From contig NZ_CP016172.1 in assembly GCF_001676725.1 (NCBI RefSeq), positions 5,084,001 to 5,148,000 of the forward strand: a stretch of DNA of 64,000 bases, given 5' to 3'. Origin of the DNA: Bordetella flabilis (lineage in GTDB: Bacteria; Pseudomonadota; Gammaproteobacteria; Burkholderiales; Burkholderiaceae_B). This document shows, one piece after another, positions 1 through 9,613 of the stretch (position 1 is the first letter of the stretch; each line of letters opens with the position of its first letter). Both the position numbers and the translations under genes were made by a program. The notes under the pieces are model-generated. The model did not search any database. It had not been told where the DNA came from and was given only the letters and a program-made list of their open reading frames with translations.

Positions 1-21
1 ATAGCGCAGCGAAGGACCGAT

Positions 22-867
22 TCAAAATGACACGGCCGCCTGCTGAGTCGCCAGCACGACGCCATCCTGGACGACGTTCACGTCGGCGCTTGAAGGGGAA
101 AACCCCTCCGGTAGAGCAAGCATCCCCTCGGTGCTCAGATACTGGTCCACCTGCACTGGCACCCCGGCGGCCATGGGCTCCGGCGTGGATGCAGGCAGCG
201 AAGTAATCGGTGCAGACGCGGCTTGCGCCGCAATCCCGGGCTGCTCCAGGGTTTCAGCGCCTGGGCGCCTGCTATCCGCCGGAGTGTCGATGGCCACCGC
301 GACCGGCACATCCGGCGCCGCCTGCAGCGCCGCCAACGGGATGCGCACGTCCTTGCCGACGAGCGTTCCAGTTGCCATGAAATGGAGTGCGCCGGTGAAC
401 GGCGGCAGGCCGGGACGAGCGCTGCGCATCAGTAGTACGCGGTAGCGCAAGCCCGCCGGCACGCGGGTCATTTCCACCGCACGGATCGATACCGTTCCCG
501 CGGGACCTGCAGGCAGCAGCTGGTCGTAGAAGGCCACCCGGTCGCGCAACTGGCCCGCCTGGACCTGCAAGGCGGAAAGATTATCCTCCAGCGCCCGACG
601 GGCCGCCCGCTCGATGGCCAGTTCGGCATCCGCCGTGACCAGTTGGCCACGCAATGCCTGCTGTTGGGTTTCGGCCTGCTCCAACCTTGCCCGCAGCGCC
701 GCCGCCTGGTCGGCCGTGATCGCGCCGTCCGGCAAGGCGGGCCGCACGCCGATGACCACGGCCGCCGCCACCACGGCGCCGACGCACAGGCCGCCGATAA
801 AGATCGGGCGCCAGCGCCGGCCCCGAGGTTCGGCCGGCCCCGCGCCCGGGGGCGACAAGGCGGTCAT
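22..867 (-). CDS. membrane-anchored coiled-coil protein of unknown function
   Basis: A 281-residue protein with a short Pro/Arg-rich cytoplasmic tail, one hydrophobic segment (about residues 17-38, rich in Val/Ala/Gly) and then a long Gln/Ala/Leu/Arg heptad-like stretch (about 50-110) that should form a coiled coil. The rest is a compact periplasmic domain. The ORF could start at 966, but that would run into the end of argC (917), so I take the internal ATG at 867. It lies 49 bp downstream of argC on the same strand. It resembles the conserved single-pass proteins found beside argC in Burkholderiales (DUF6776-like, from memory). No catalytic motif is visible and no function can be assigned. 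Confidence 0.7.
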   Translation of the reverse strand: MTALSPPGAGPAEPRGRRWRPIFIGGLCVGAVVAAAVVIGVRPALPDGAITADQAAALRARLEQAETQQQALRGQLVTADAELAIERAARRALEDNLSALQVQAGQLRDRVAFYDQLLPAGPAGTVSIRAVEMTRVPAGLRYRVLLMRSARPGLPPFTGALHFMATGTLVGKDVRIPLAALQAAPDVPVAVAIDTPADSRRPGAETLEQPGIAAQAASAPITSLPASTPEPMAAGVPVQVDQYLSTEGMLALPEGFSPSSADVNVVQDGVVLATQQAAVSF

Positions 868-916
868 GCAAGGTCCGTCCGCATGGGCGCGGCACCGCGC
901 CCCTCCCCCTGAGCCA

Positions 917-1981
917 TCAGGGGAGTACAGCCACGTGACCCAGTCCGGCGGTTTCCGGCAAGCCAAACATCACATTCATGTTCTGTACGGCCTGGCCGGC
1001 GGCGCCCTTGACCAGGTTGTCCTGGACGACCAGTACGATCAGCAAATCGCCGCCGTCGGGCCGGTGGACGGCGATGCGCAGGTCATTGGAGGCGCGCACC
1101 GACCGCGTTTCGGGCAGGCTGCCGGGCGGCATGACGTCCACAAAGGCTTCGCCGGCGTAGCGCTGCTCGTACAAGGCCTGGAAATCCGTCCCCCGCGCGT
1201 CGGGCAGGATGCGGGCGTAGATGGTCGAGAACATGCCGCGCACCATGGGCACCAGGTGCGGCACGAAGGTAAGGCCGACCTTGCCGCCCGCCATGCGCTG
1301 GAGCTGCTCCAGGATTTCAGGATGATGCCGGTGGCCCGGTACGCCATACGCCTTGAAGTTGTCGCTGGCTTCGGAAAACAGGGTCCCGATTTCCGCCTTG
1401 CGGCCCGCCCCCGACACGCCGGACTTGCAGTCGGCGATCAGGGTCTGAACGTCGACCAGGCGGGCGCCATTTTCGAGCAACGGCGCCAGGCCCAGCGCGA
1501 CCGTGGTCGGATAGCAGCCAGGGTTGCCCACCACGCGCGCGCCCGACAGGCGCGCGCGGTTGATTTCCGGAATGCCGTAGACAGCTTCCGCGAGGATGTC
1601 CGGGCAGGAATGCGGCATTTTGTACCACCGCTCGAAGATCGCCGTGTCCTGCAGCCGGAAATCGGCGGCCAGGTCGATGATGCGGGTGTCGGCCGCCAAT
1701 AGCGTCTGCGCCTGCGCCATCGCCACGCCATGCGGGGTGGCGAAGAACACTACGTCGCAATCCGTCAGCGGTGCGTTCTCCGGTGTGGAGAAAGCCAGCT
1801 TCACGCGGCCACGCAGATTGGGAAACATATCCGATACCGCCATGCCGTCCTCCTTGCGGGACGTGATGGCGGTGAGTTCCGCATGGGGGTGCTGCGACAG
1901 CAGGCGCAGCAGTTCGACGCCGGTATATCCGGTTCCGCCGACGATACCCACCTTGACGCGCGTGCTGGATGCTTGTGCCAT
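917..1981 (-). CDS. argC: N-acetyl-gamma-glutamyl-phosphate reductase
   Basis: Catalyses the NADPH-dependent reduction of N-acetylglutamyl-5-phosphate to the semialdehyde, the third step of arginine (ornithine) synthesis in the cytoplasm. The 354-residue product has the nucleotide-binding loop GGTGYTG (about residues 15-21), the catalytic cysteine in GNPGCYPTT (Cys156) and the conserved histidine region GHRHHPE (about 216-221). Length fits the long (type 1) family. The ORF opens at 2023 but homology begins at the ATG at 1981. No other arg gene is in the window, so arginine genes are scattered here. Confidence 0.97.
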   Translation of the reverse strand: MAQASSTRVKVGIVGGTGYTGVELLRLLSQHPHAELTAITSRKEDGMAVSDMFPNLRGRVKLAFSTPENAPLTDCDVVFFATPHGVAMAQAQTLLAADTRIIDLAADFRLQDTAIFERWYKMPHSCPDILAEAVYGIPEINRARLSGARVVGNPGCYPTTVALGLAPLLENGARLVDVQTLIADCKSGVSGAGRKAEIGTLFSEASDNFKAYGVPGHRHHPEILEQLQRMAGGKVGLTFVPHLVPMVRGMFSTIYARILPDARGTDFQALYEQRYAGEAFVDVMPPGSLPETRSVRASNDLRIAVHRPDGGDLLIVLVVQDNLVKGAAGQAVQNMNVMFGLPETAGLGHVAVLP

Positions 1982-2186
1982 GATGCTGGTTCCAATGGAC
2001 GAATTTCGATTGTATCGCCGCACCGCGCGGCCCCGAGGATCGATTCAGGACAGTGGCCCCCGAACCATCGGCGGCCAACCTGCGCCGCCAGCGGCCTGTC
2101 CTGGTGGGAAGACCGTGCCCCCGGCACGTGGGCGATGTGCCCCGACCCCTGCCCCCGCCGCCCCACCACGGCGACAGTCCCCAAAC

Positions 2187-2212
2187 AAAAAGGCCGCTTT
2201 CGCGGCCTTTTT
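2187..2212 (-). terminator. rpsI Rho-independent terminator
   Basis: A perfect 11-bp stem AAAAAGGCCGC / GCGGCCTTTTT with a 4-base loop lies just past the rpsI stop codon (2221). Read on the minus strand it ends in a run of T. It closes the rplM-rpsI operon. Confidence 0.93.
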
Positions 2213-2220
2213 GCTGGACA

Positions 2221-2613
2221 TTAGCGCTTGCTGAACTGCTTGCGCCGACGTGCCTTGCGAAGGCCGACTTTCTTACGTTCGACTTCTCGCGCGTCACGCG
2301 TGACCAAGCCGGCCTGCGACAGGGCGGGCTTGAGCGTGGCGTCGTAGTCGATCAGGGCGCGGGTGATGCCGTGGCGCACGGCGCCAGCCTGGCCGGACTC
2401 GCCGCCGCCATGGACGTTGACCTTGACGTCGAACGATTCGAGGTGACCCGTCAGTTCGAGCGGCTGGCGCACGACCATGCGGCCGGTTTCACGCGCGAAG
2501 AACTCGTCGACGGGTTTGCCGTTGACGACGATCTTGCCCGTGCCCTTCTTGAGGAACACGCGCGCCACCGACGTCTTGCGGCGGCCGGTTCCGTAATTCC
2601 AGTTACCGATCAT
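2221..2613 (-). CDS. rpsI: 30S ribosomal protein S9 (uS9)
   Basis: Small-subunit protein whose basic C-terminal tail reaches the P-site tRNA. The 130-residue protein has the family hallmarks: N-terminal [13 protein letters not shown], the central [15 protein letters not shown] loop and the C-terminal RRKQFSKR tail. Length equals that of most bacterial S9 proteins. It follows rplM after only 9 bp, so the two are cotranscribed, as in most bacteria, and a strong terminator follows directly. Confidence 0.99.
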   Translation of the reverse strand: MIGNWNYGTGRRKTSVARVFLKKGTGKIVVNGKPVDEFFARETGRMVVRQPLELTGHLESFDVKVNVHGGGESGQAGAVRHGITRALIDYDATLKPALSQAGLVTRDAREVERKKVGLRKARRRKQFSKR

Positions 2614-2622
2614 GGCGATTCC

Positions 2623-3051
2623 TTAGATTTCCAGCGCCTTCGGCTGCTGGGCGGTGTGCGGATGCTCGGCACCGGCGTACACCTTCAGTTTCTTGATCAT
2701 GGCATAGCCGAGGGGACCCTTCGGCAGCATGCCCTTGACCGCCTTTTCGATGGCACGGCCGGGAAAGCGCTGCTGCAGCTTTTCGAAGTTGGTCTCGCGG
2801 ATGCCGCCCGGGTACGTCGTGTGGCGGAAGTACTTCTTGTCTTGCGCCTTGTTCCCGGTGACGACGATTTCCGCCGCGTTGATGATGACGATGTAATCGC
2901 CAGTATCGACGTGTGGCGTGAATTCGGGTTTGTGCTTACCACGCAGACGGTGTGCGACTTCGCTGGCCACACGACCGAGGACCTTGCCCTTCGCGTCGAT
3001 CACAAACCACTCACGCTTGACTTCATGCGGCTTTGCCACAAAGGTCTTCAT
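2623..3051 (-). CDS. rplM: 50S ribosomal protein L13 (uL13)
   Basis: Early-assembling large-subunit protein. The 142-residue product starts [15 protein letters not shown] and contains the [17 protein letters not shown] and RPGGI-like ([10 protein letters not shown]) segments and the [16 protein letters not shown] motif. The upstream in-frame extension to 3195 has no family similarity, so the start at 3051 is preferred. First gene of the rplM-rpsI operon, behind a leader of about 250 bp. Confidence 0.99.
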   Translation of the reverse strand: MKTFVAKPHEVKREWFVIDAKGKVLGRVASEVAHRLRGKHKPEFTPHVDTGDYIVIINAAEIVVTGNKAQDKKYFRHTTYPGGIRETNFEKLQQRFPGRAIEKAVKGMLPKGPLGYAMIKKLKVYAGAEHPHTAQQPKALEI

Positions 3052-3516
3052 GATGGTTCCTAGATGAATGAATTCCCCCAGCCGAACACCGGCCAGGACG
3101 TTCTTTTCCCAATGCATGCATGGACTGCGAACGCGCTTCGAAGCCCGTTGCGACGACCCGTACACCGGCCACCGTCTGGGCTCTCGCCAACCCATGGCCA
3201 GCCTGTAGCCATGCGCTTTGCTTCGCGCCTATGCCCTGCGTCTGTCTGCCCCGCCTAAGCGTTATTACCCGCCCGTGCTGGCCAAAATGAGGGAAAGTCG
3301 ACGATTCTAGCACGGAATCGCTCAATGTTTGCGCGATTCAGCACACAGGTTTCGAACCGGGCGGTGGCGCGACGCGCGGCCACCCGCCCCGCTCCACGGC
3401 TGCGCCGGGACGGCCCCGACCTGCCGGTCCCAGGCGCCAAAGCCGGAAAGGCCGCCCGGACCGGGGAGCCGCCAGCACGAATGGCGGCGCGATCCTGCAA
3501 GCGCCACCGTGGCCCG
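3052..3516. other. intergenic region with rplM promoter and leader
   Basis: No credible gene on either strand in this 465-bp stretch. On the minus strand the part next to rplM (about 3052-3297) would be an untypically long untranslated leader. The part beyond 3313 separates the operon from the liv genes. No tRNA-like cloverleaf or strong terminator was seen after livF. Confidence 0.6.
3304..3312 (-). promoter_or_regulatory. probable rplM-rpsI extended -10 promoter
   Basis: Minus-strand TGC-TAGAAT is a good extended -10 element. There is no convincing TTGACA at the usual distance (TTGAGC sits only 10 bases upstream), so recognition would lean on the TG motif. It would give a leader of roughly 245 bases before rplM. 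Confidence 0.45.
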
Positions 3517-4227
3517 CTAGGCGCCCAGATAGGCTTCCAGCACGCGGGGATGGCCCAGCAATTCGCGGCCGCTGCCCGCCAAGGCAAGCGCGCCGTTCTC
3601 CAGCACATAGCCGTGCTGGGCGATCTTCAGCGCCTGCCGCACATTCTGCTCAACCAGGAACAGCGTCAACCCGTTGGCGTTGATGGCGCGCAAGGCCCGG
3701 AAGATTTCCTGGACCACGATGGGCGCCAGCCCCATCGACGGCTCGTCCAGCAGCAGCAGGCGCGGCTTGGCCATGAGGGCGCGCCCGATGGCGAGCATCT
3801 GCTGTTCGCCCCCGGACAAATTGCCCGCGACGCCGTCCAGCCGCTCCTTGAGTCGCGGGAAGAGCGAAAAAACATAGTCGAGATCGGCGCCCGTGTCGGC
3901 GCGACCGCGGCGATAGGCGCCCAGCTCGAGGTTCTCGCGCACCGTCATGGTGGTGAGGATCGCCCGCCCCTCGGGCACTTGCACGATGCCCCGGGCCACG
4001 ACCTGGTGCGGCGCGAGCCGCGTGATGTCCTCGCCTTCGAAGAGCACCGCGCCCTTGGCCTTGGGCAGCAGGCCGGACAAGGCCAGCAGGGTCGTCGACT
4101 TGCCGGCGCCGTTGGCACCGACGAGCGCGGTGATTTCACCCGTTTGCAAGGACAAGTCGATGCCTCGCACCGCTTCGATATGGCCGTAGTTGACCTCCAG
4201 GCCGCGGACTTCAAGCATGGCGGTCAT
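3517..4227 (-). CDS. livF: branched-chain amino acid ABC transporter ATPase LivF
   Basis: One of the two cytoplasmic ATPases of the Leu/Ile/Val importer. The 236-residue protein carries Walker A GANGAGKST (about 37-45), signature LSGGEQQ (about 137-143), Walker B LLLLDEP and the switch histidine region that in this subfamily reads VEQN. The start overlaps the livG stop by 4 bp (4224-4227), so translation is coupled. Last gene of the livJHMGF operon. Substrate specificity is inferred from the operon; related systems also carry amides or aromatic compounds. Confidence 0.93.
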   Translation of the reverse strand: MTAMLEVRGLEVNYGHIEAVRGIDLSLQTGEITALVGANGAGKSTTLLALSGLLPKAKGAVLFEGEDITRLAPHQVVARGIVQVPEGRAILTTMTVRENLELGAYRRGRADTGADLDYVFSLFPRLKERLDGVAGNLSGGEQQMLAIGRALMAKPRLLLLDEPSMGLAPIVVQEIFRALRAINANGLTLFLVEQNVRQALKIAQHGYVLENGALALAGSGRELLGHPRVLEAYLGA

Positions 4228-5009
4228 GCGCGCACCTCTTGCACGGCGTCTTCCTCGTCGTCACGGCCCAGGTAGGCCTCGATCACCTGCTCGTTGCTGC
4301 GGATGGCGTCCGGGGGGCCGCTGGCGATGATCTTGCCGAAGTTCAGCACGGCGATGGTCTCGCACAGGCCCATGACGAAACGCATGTCGTGCTCGATCAT
4401 CAGGATCGTGTAGCCCCGCTCGCGGATAGCCAGGATTTCGCGCATGAGTTCCGCGCGTTCGCCGGTGTTCATGCCGGCGACCGGCTCATCGAGCAGCAGC
4501 AGGCGCGGCTCGGTGGCCAGCGCGCGCGCGAGTTCCAGGCGGCGCTGCTCGCCGTAGGAAAGATTGTCGGCAAGGTCGTGCGCCTTGTGGTCCAGTCGCA
4601 TCCACGACAACAGCTCCAGGGCGCGTTCCCGGGCCCGGGCCTCCGTGCGGCGAAAACCCGGCAGGCTCAGCAGCATGCTTGCCACGCCGTAACCCATATG
4701 CCGGTAGGCGCCCACCACCACGTTCTCGAGCAAGGTCATTTCCTTGAAGAGCCGGATGTTCTGGAAGGTGCGGGCGATGCCGGTGCGCGTGATCTGGTGC
4801 GGGGCGGCACCGAGCAGGCTGCGGCCGTCCAGGCGCACATCGCCGCCACTGGGGTGCAGCAGCCCGGTGATGATGTTGAATACCGTCGTCTTGCCCGCGC
4901 CGTTGGGGCCGATCAAGCCGTAGATCGCCCCTTGCGGCACGCTCAGATTGACGTCCTGCAGGACGTGCAGCCCGCCGAAATGCATCGATATGGAGGAAAG
5001 CTCAAGCAT
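4224..5009 (-). CDS. livG: branched-chain amino acid ABC transporter ATPase LivG
   Basis: The 261-residue ATPase partner of LivF. Walker A GPNGAGKTT (about 34-42), signature LSYGEQRRLELARAL, Walker B LLLLDEPVAGM, and the LivG-typical IEHDM switch. It starts inside the last codons of livM (8-bp overlap) and ends overlapping livF, so the order livM-G-F is a tightly coupled unit. It acts at the inner face of the membrane and drives LivHM. Confidence 0.93.
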   Translation of the reverse strand: MLELSSISMHFGGLHVLQDVNLSVPQGAIYGLIGPNGAGKTTVFNIITGLLHPSGGDVRLDGRSLLGAAPHQITRTGIARTFQNIRLFKEMTLLENVVVGAYRHMGYGVASMLLSLPGFRRTEARARERALELLSWMRLDHKAHDLADNLSYGEQRRLELARALATEPRLLLLDEPVAGMNTGERAELMREILAIRERGYTILMIEHDMRFVMGLCETIAVLNFGKIIASGPPDAIRSNEQVIEAYLGRDDEEDAVQEVRA

Positions 5010-5868
5010 GGCGTTTGCCTCCGCGTCGCGCCCAGCGTGAAAAACGCACGGGGTCCCAGATCCCTTGCGGCAGGAACAGCACGATCAGCACCAGGATCAG
5101 GCCGTTCGCGACCAGGCGGAAACTACTGAAGCCGCGCAGCACTTCGGGCAGCAGCGTGATGATGGCGCTGCCCAGCAGGGGTCCGGGCAGGCCGCCGATG
5201 CCGCCCAGGATGGCCATGGTCAGGATTTCCACGCCGCGGTCGAAGCCGTATTCTCCCGGCCCGATGAAGAAGGTCAAATGCGCGTTCAGGGCGCCCGCCA
5301 GGCCGGCGACCACAGCGCCGAGGATAAAGGCCAGCATTTTGTTGGCGCGCACATTGATGCCCATGAGGCCCGCCGCGGTCTCGTCGCCGCGTATGGCGTC
5401 GAAGGCGCGGCCGATCTTGGATACCCGCACGCGCCACAGCAGGAGCAGGACGACGACCACCGACACCAGCACGTGCCACCATTGGGTGGACTGCGGGATG
5501 CCGTTCAGGCCGAGCGCGCCGCCAGTGATCGATTCGGTGTTCAGCACCGCGACGCGCACGACCTCGCCGAAGCCCAGCGTCGCCATGGCCAGGTAGACGC
5601 CGGACAGGCGTATGGTCGGCAGCCCGATCAGCGCCGCCACGATGGCCGGCGCGACCATGCCGCCGGCCAGGGCGACCGAGAAAGGCGCGCCGTAATTCAT
5701 CGTAAGCAGCGCGGCGGTATAGGCGCCGATGCCCATGAAGGCCGCATTGGCCATGGCCAGCATGCCGCAGGCCAGCGTGAGCCAGATCGACAGGGCCAGC
5801 AGGGCGTTGGTGCCGAGCGAAAGCACGACATTGCCGTAGATGGCCCAGAAATTCTCGAATCCATTCAT
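5002..5868 (-). CDS. livM: branched-chain amino acid ABC transporter permease LivM
   Basis: Inner-membrane permease subunit of 288 residues with about eight to nine hydrophobic helices. It carries the family signature near residues 165-185 (FDAIRGDETAAGLMGINV), the cytoplasmic loop that docks on the ATPases. The open frame runs on upstream to 6795, but that part only shadows livH in another frame. The start MNGFENFW at 5868 is 2 bp from the livH stop. It pairs with LivH. Confidence 0.93.
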   Translation of the reverse strand: MNGFENFWAIYGNVVLSLGTNALLALSIWLTLACGMLAMANAAFMGIGAYTAALLTMNYGAPFSVALAGGMVAPAIVAALIGLPTIRLSGVYLAMATLGFGEVVRVAVLNTESITGGALGLNGIPQSTQWWHVLVSVVVVLLLLWRVRVSKIGRAFDAIRGDETAAGLMGINVRANKMLAFILGAVVAGLAGALNAHLTFFIGPGEYGFDRGVEILTMAILGGIGGLPGPLLGSAIITLLPEVLRGFSSFRLVANGLILVLIVLFLPQGIWDPVRFSRWARRGGKRHA

Positions 5869-5870
5869 GA

Positions 5871-6752
5871 TCAGGCCTTGCGTTGCACCACTTTGCCGAA
5901 CAGGCCCTGGGGGCGCACCAGCAGAATCAGGAAAAGCAGGCCGAAAGCCACGGCGTCGCGCATGGTCGAACCGACATACGCCACCGACAGCACTTCGGCG
6001 AAGCCCAGGAACAGCCCGCCCAGCATGGCGCCGCGGATATCGCCCATGCCGCCGAGGATGATGACGGCGATGCCCTTGTGCAGCATGGGCTGGCCCATCA
6101 GCGGATACAGCGCGTTGGAGTACAGGCCAATCAGCAGGCCCGCCACGCCGCCCAGGCCACCGGCCAGCACGGACGTCAGCAGGAACAACTGCTCCACGTT
6201 GATGCCCAGCAGCCAGGCCGCTTTGGGGGATTCCGCGACGGCGCGCAGGGCACGGCCGAACTGCGTGCGGCGCATTACCACCATCAGCACGGCCATCAGC
6301 GCGAACGACAGGAAAATGATCGCCAGTTCGATCGCGGTCACATGGATCCCGCCGATCAGCAGCGTCTCGTCCGGCACCACACCGGGCGGAAAACGCAGAT
6401 TGCTGGCGCCGTACAGGCCCTGGATGCCGTTGTTCAGGACGATGCCCACGCCGATGGTGGCGATCATGGGGATCAGGTGCGGCGCATTGCGCCGCCGCAG
6501 CGGCTTGAGGATAAGCCGGTCGATCAGGCCGCCGAAGATGCCGGACACGATGAAAGTCAGGATCAGCGCGAGCCACAGCGGGACGTCCAGCTTGGTGATG
6601 ATGGACAGCGCCGCATAGGCGCCTACCATGAAGACCGCGCCGTGCGCCAGGTTGATGATGCCCAGCACGCCGAAGACCAGCGTAAACCCCAGCGCAAACA
6701 GGGCGTATACGCAGCCCAGCGACAGGGCATTGACGAATTGTTGTTCCAACAT
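5871..6752 (-). CDS. livH: branched-chain amino acid ABC transporter permease LivH
   Basis: Inner-membrane permease of 293 residues, usual length for LivH. It begins with the typical hydrophobic N-terminus (LSLGCVYALFALGFTLVFGV) and has the docking loop FGRALRAVAESPKAAWLLGI (about 168-187). It follows livJ after 88 bp that contain a terminator hairpin, so livH-M-G-F are probably transcribed at a lower level than the binding protein. Confidence 0.94.
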   Translation of the reverse strand: MLEQQFVNALSLGCVYALFALGFTLVFGVLGIINLAHGAVFMVGAYAALSIITKLDVPLWLALILTFIVSGIFGGLIDRLILKPLRRRNAPHLIPMIATIGVGIVLNNGIQGLYGASNLRFPPGVVPDETLLIGGIHVTAIELAIIFLSFALMAVLMVVMRRTQFGRALRAVAESPKAAWLLGINVEQLFLLTSVLAGGLGGVAGLLIGLYSNALYPLMGQPMLHKGIAVIILGGMGDIRGAMLGGLFLGFAEVLSVAYVGSTMRDAVAFGLLFLILLVRPQGLFGKVVQRKA

Positions 6753-6768
6753 ACCGGGCTTCCGAATC

Positions 6769-6811
6769 GAAAAACGCCTTGCGGGCCGCGGTCAAGCCGC
6801 CTGCAAGGCGT
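6769..6811 (-). terminator. intra-operon terminator between livJ and livH
   Basis: Minus-strand inverted repeat ACGCCTTGC (6803-6811) / GCAAGGCGT (6774-6782) followed at once by a run of five T. It sits between the binding-protein gene and the permease genes. Partial termination here would produce more binding protein than membrane components. Confidence 0.75.
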
Positions 6812-6840
6812 CGGCGTGAGCGCCAGGCTCGCGCGTGGAT

Positions 6841-7995
6841 TTACTTCTGTATGACGTACTTGCCGTTCTCGGTCTTGCTGATGATCGGCGCTTGCTCGGC
6901 GTCGTAGCCGGCCGGCTTGCCGGCACGGTCCTTGGCCTGGCGGAACTTGAAGCCGCCGGTGGCGCCGGTCCATTCCACCGCGGGCAGCGCATCGCGCAAG
7001 GCGGCACGGTCGGCGGCCAGATCACCCTTGAGCGGGGTCTTCTTCAGCGCCTGGGCCACGATGTACATGGCGTCATACGCCTGGGCGGAGAACTGGTCCG
7101 GCGCGACGTTGTACTTGGCCTTGTACGCATCGATGAACTTGGTGTTCTCCGGCGTCTTGTTCTCGATGGACCAGGGGCTGCCGATCCACAGATCGTTGGA
7201 GGCGGTGCCCGGCGCCAGGTCGAAAATCTTGACGGAGTTCATGCCGTTGCCGCCGATCACGGGCACATTCAGGCCCAGCTGGCGCGCCTGCACCATGATG
7301 GGACCGCCTTCGGCCAGCAGTGCGGACAGCACGATGGCGTCGGGATTGGTGCCCTTGATCTTCGTCAGTTGCGCCTTGAAGTCGACGTCGCCCTTGGCGA
7401 AGGTTTCGGTGGTCGTGACCGGGATCTTCAGGTCTTCCAGCGCCTTCTTGAAGTTGTCGTAGCCGCTCTTGGTGAAGACATCGTCATTGCCATACAGCAC
7501 GGCCACGTTCTTCAGGCCGACCTTGTTCTTGACCATGGTCAGGGTGGCGGGCAGCACGTCGGCTTCCGTCACCGAGTTGCGGAAGACATAGTTGCCGATG
7601 GAGGTAATGCCATCCGCGGTGTTCGAGGTGCCGAAGGCCACGATCTTCGCGGCCTGCGCGATCGGGTCGGCGGCCTGCGCCGAATTCGACAGGGTCGGGC
7701 CGAACACCATCAGCACCCGGTCCTGGAAGATCAGTTTCTTGAAGACGTTGATCGCCTCTTCTTTCTTGCCCTGCTCGTCTTCGATGACCAGCGCCAGCTT
7801 GTTGCCGTTGATGCCGCCGGCCGCGTTGATCTCGTCAGCGGCCAGCTGGAAGCCGTTGCGGATGGAGATGCCGTACTGGGCGGCGCCGCCGGACAAGGCT
7901 TCCGCCACGCCCAGCTTGATGTCGGCCGCATGGGCAGCGGGCAGGACCGCGCCGGCCACCAGGGCGAGCAGCACTTGCTTGGATACGTTCTTCAT
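6841..7995 (-). CDS. livJ: branched-chain amino acid ABC transporter substrate-binding protein
   Basis: Periplasmic binding protein (family Peripla_BP_6) of 384 residues. The signal peptide MKNVSKQVLLALVAGAVLP ends in AAHA-AD (cleavage about residue 24). The mature protein starts IKLGVAEALSGGAAQYG as in LivJ/LivK and keeps the hinge segments FGPTLSNSAQAADPIAQ and VLYGNDDVF. The start at 7995 is set by the signal peptide; the frame upstream to 8151 is unrelated. First gene of the operon. The exact ligand cannot be read from the sequence. Confidence 0.93.
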   Translation of the reverse strand: MKNVSKQVLLALVAGAVLPAAHAADIKLGVAEALSGGAAQYGISIRNGFQLAADEINAAGGINGNKLALVIEDEQGKKEEAINVFKKLIFQDRVLMVFGPTLSNSAQAADPIAQAAKIVAFGTSNTADGITSIGNYVFRNSVTEADVLPATLTMVKNKVGLKNVAVLYGNDDVFTKSGYDNFKKALEDLKIPVTTTETFAKGDVDFKAQLTKIKGTNPDAIVLSALLAEGGPIMVQARQLGLNVPVIGGNGMNSVKIFDLAPGTASNDLWIGSPWSIENKTPENTKFIDAYKAKYNVAPDQFSAQAYDAMYIVAQALKKTPLKGDLAADRAALRDALPAVEWTGATGGFKFRQAKDRAGKPAGYDAEQAPIISKTENGKYVIQK

Positions 7996-8190
7996 GGAAA
8001 CACCCTCTCTCACGCGTGTTATGTAGTAGGCGAGGATCTGCGCCCCGCTGGACGTGCGGACTCGCGCCCGGCATGCGCGGCGCGGACAGTCCGCCATTAT
8101 TACTCGATTTGTTGCGGGTTGAAACCCTTGGAAAGCCCGAAGATCGGGCAAAAGGCGGCGATTTACACCTTTGTGCAGCTCAACCGGCCG

Positions 8191-9555
8191 CTACTGGCCG
8201 GCTATCGCCATCTCGGCGATCAGGATGGAGCCGGTGGTCTTGGTGCCGCGGGTAATGGTGTCCGCGCCCACCGCGGCGATCTGCCGGAACATGTCCTGCA
8301 GATTGCCGGCGATGGTGAATTCCTCCACCGCGTGCTGGACCTGGCCGTTTTCCACCCAATACCCGAATGCCCCACGCGAGTAGTCCCCGGTGACGTAGTT
8401 CACGCCCTGGCCGATGAGCTCCGTGATGAGCAGGCCGGTGCCCATCTTCTTGAGCAGGGCCGGCAGATCGTCGCTGGGCTGGGTATAGCGGGACCGCAGC
8501 GTCAGGTTGTGGGAGCCGCCGGCATTGCCGGTGGTCGGCATGCCCAGCTTGCGGGCGGTGTAGGTGGACAGGAAGTAGCCTTGCAGCGTTCCGCCCTTGA
8601 CCACGTCGCGCGCCCGCGTGATGACGCCTTCGTCGTCGAAAGGCGAACTGCCCATGCCTCCCACCACGTGCGGATCCTCCACGACATCGATATGGTCGGC
8701 GAAGATGGTCTTGCCCAGGCTGTCGAGCAGGAAGCTGGCCTTGCGATACAGGGCGCCGCCGTTGGCCGCCTGCGTCAGCGCGCCCAGCAGGCCCAGGGCC
8801 AGCGGGGCTTCGAACAGTACCGGGAATTTGCCCGTGCGGATGCGGCGCGCCGACAGGCGCGACAAGGCGCGCTCGGCGGCGTAGCGCCCGACCGCCTCGG
8901 GCGCGGCGAGATTGGCCGCATCCCGTTCGCTGCTGTACCAGTAGTCGCGCTGCATGCCGTTGCCGCGCCCGGCAATCGGCGCCACCGACAGGCTATGGCG
9001 CGAATACGGATATCCGCCCAGGAAGCCGCGGGTGTTGCCCATGACGAACTGGCCTTCGTAGGTACCGACGGACGCGCCCTCCGTATTGGTGATGCGGGGG
9101 TCGACGTCCCGGGCCGCACGCTCGGCGCGCAGGGCCAGTTCGGCGGCTTCCTCCGTGCCGATGGTCCAGGGATGGTGCAAGGCCAGGTCGGGATAGTCGC
9201 GCGCCAGCATTTCCTCGTCCGGCAAGCCGGCGGCCGGATCTTCCGCAGTGTGGCGGGCAATGTGCCAGGCGGCCTCCACCGTCTCGCGCAGCGCCGCCTC
9301 GGAGAAATCGGAGGTCGACGCCGAACCACGCCGCTGCCCGGCATAGACGGTGACGTCCAGCGAACGGTCGCGGGTCTGTTCGACCGTTTCGATATCGTTC
9401 TTGCGCACCGAAACCGAAAGTCCCAGGCTTTCGGAGACCTCGGCGACGGCGTCGCTGGCGCCGACCTTGCGGGCGTGGGCCAGCACGTTTTCGACCAGTT
9501 CGCTGAATCGCGCCCGGTTCTCGGCGATCGGCAGGGAGGATGAGTAGTTGACCAT
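8191..9555 (-). CDS. pmbA: TldE/PmbA-family metalloprotease subunit
   Basis: Partner of TldD in the cytoplasmic TldD/TldE protease that trims modified peptides such as microcin B17 and degrades CcdA in E. coli. The 454-residue protein matches PmbA in length and order: N-terminal alpha/beta domain ([20 protein letters not shown]), the [10 protein letters not shown] region and the C-terminal barrel ending [17 protein letters not shown]. As expected of TldE it lacks the HExxxH zinc motif of TldD. Start ATG at 9555 (MVNYSSS) is 58 bp from the divergent yjgA. TldD is not in the window. Confidence 0.93.
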   Translation of the reverse strand: MVNYSSSLPIAENRARFSELVENVLAHARKVGASDAVAEVSESLGLSVSVRKNDIETVEQTRDRSLDVTVYAGQRRGSASTSDFSEAALRETVEAAWHIARHTAEDPAAGLPDEEMLARDYPDLALHHPWTIGTEEAAELALRAERAARDVDPRITNTEGASVGTYEGQFVMGNTRGFLGGYPYSRHSLSVAPIAGRGNGMQRDYWYSSERDAANLAAPEAVGRYAAERALSRLSARRIRTGKFPVLFEAPLALGLLGALTQAANGGALYRKASFLLDSLGKTIFADHIDVVEDPHVVGGMGSSPFDDEGVITRARDVVKGGTLQGYFLSTYTARKLGMPTTGNAGGSHNLTLRSRYTQPSDDLPALLKKMGTGLLITELIGQGVNYVTGDYSRGAFGYWVENGQVQHAVEEFTIAGNLQDMFRQIAAVGADTITRGTKTTGSILIAEMAIAGQ

Positions 9556-9613
9556 TGATACTCGCTTCAGAGAGACGGGTATCATAGCCAAGTCCGCAAT
9601 CCCGCAGTTTTTC

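Noticed and set aside
6835..9543. 902-residue plus-strand frame opposite livJ and pmbA
   Set aside because: It crosses two unrelated well-supported minus-strand genes and shows the composition of an antisense shadow.
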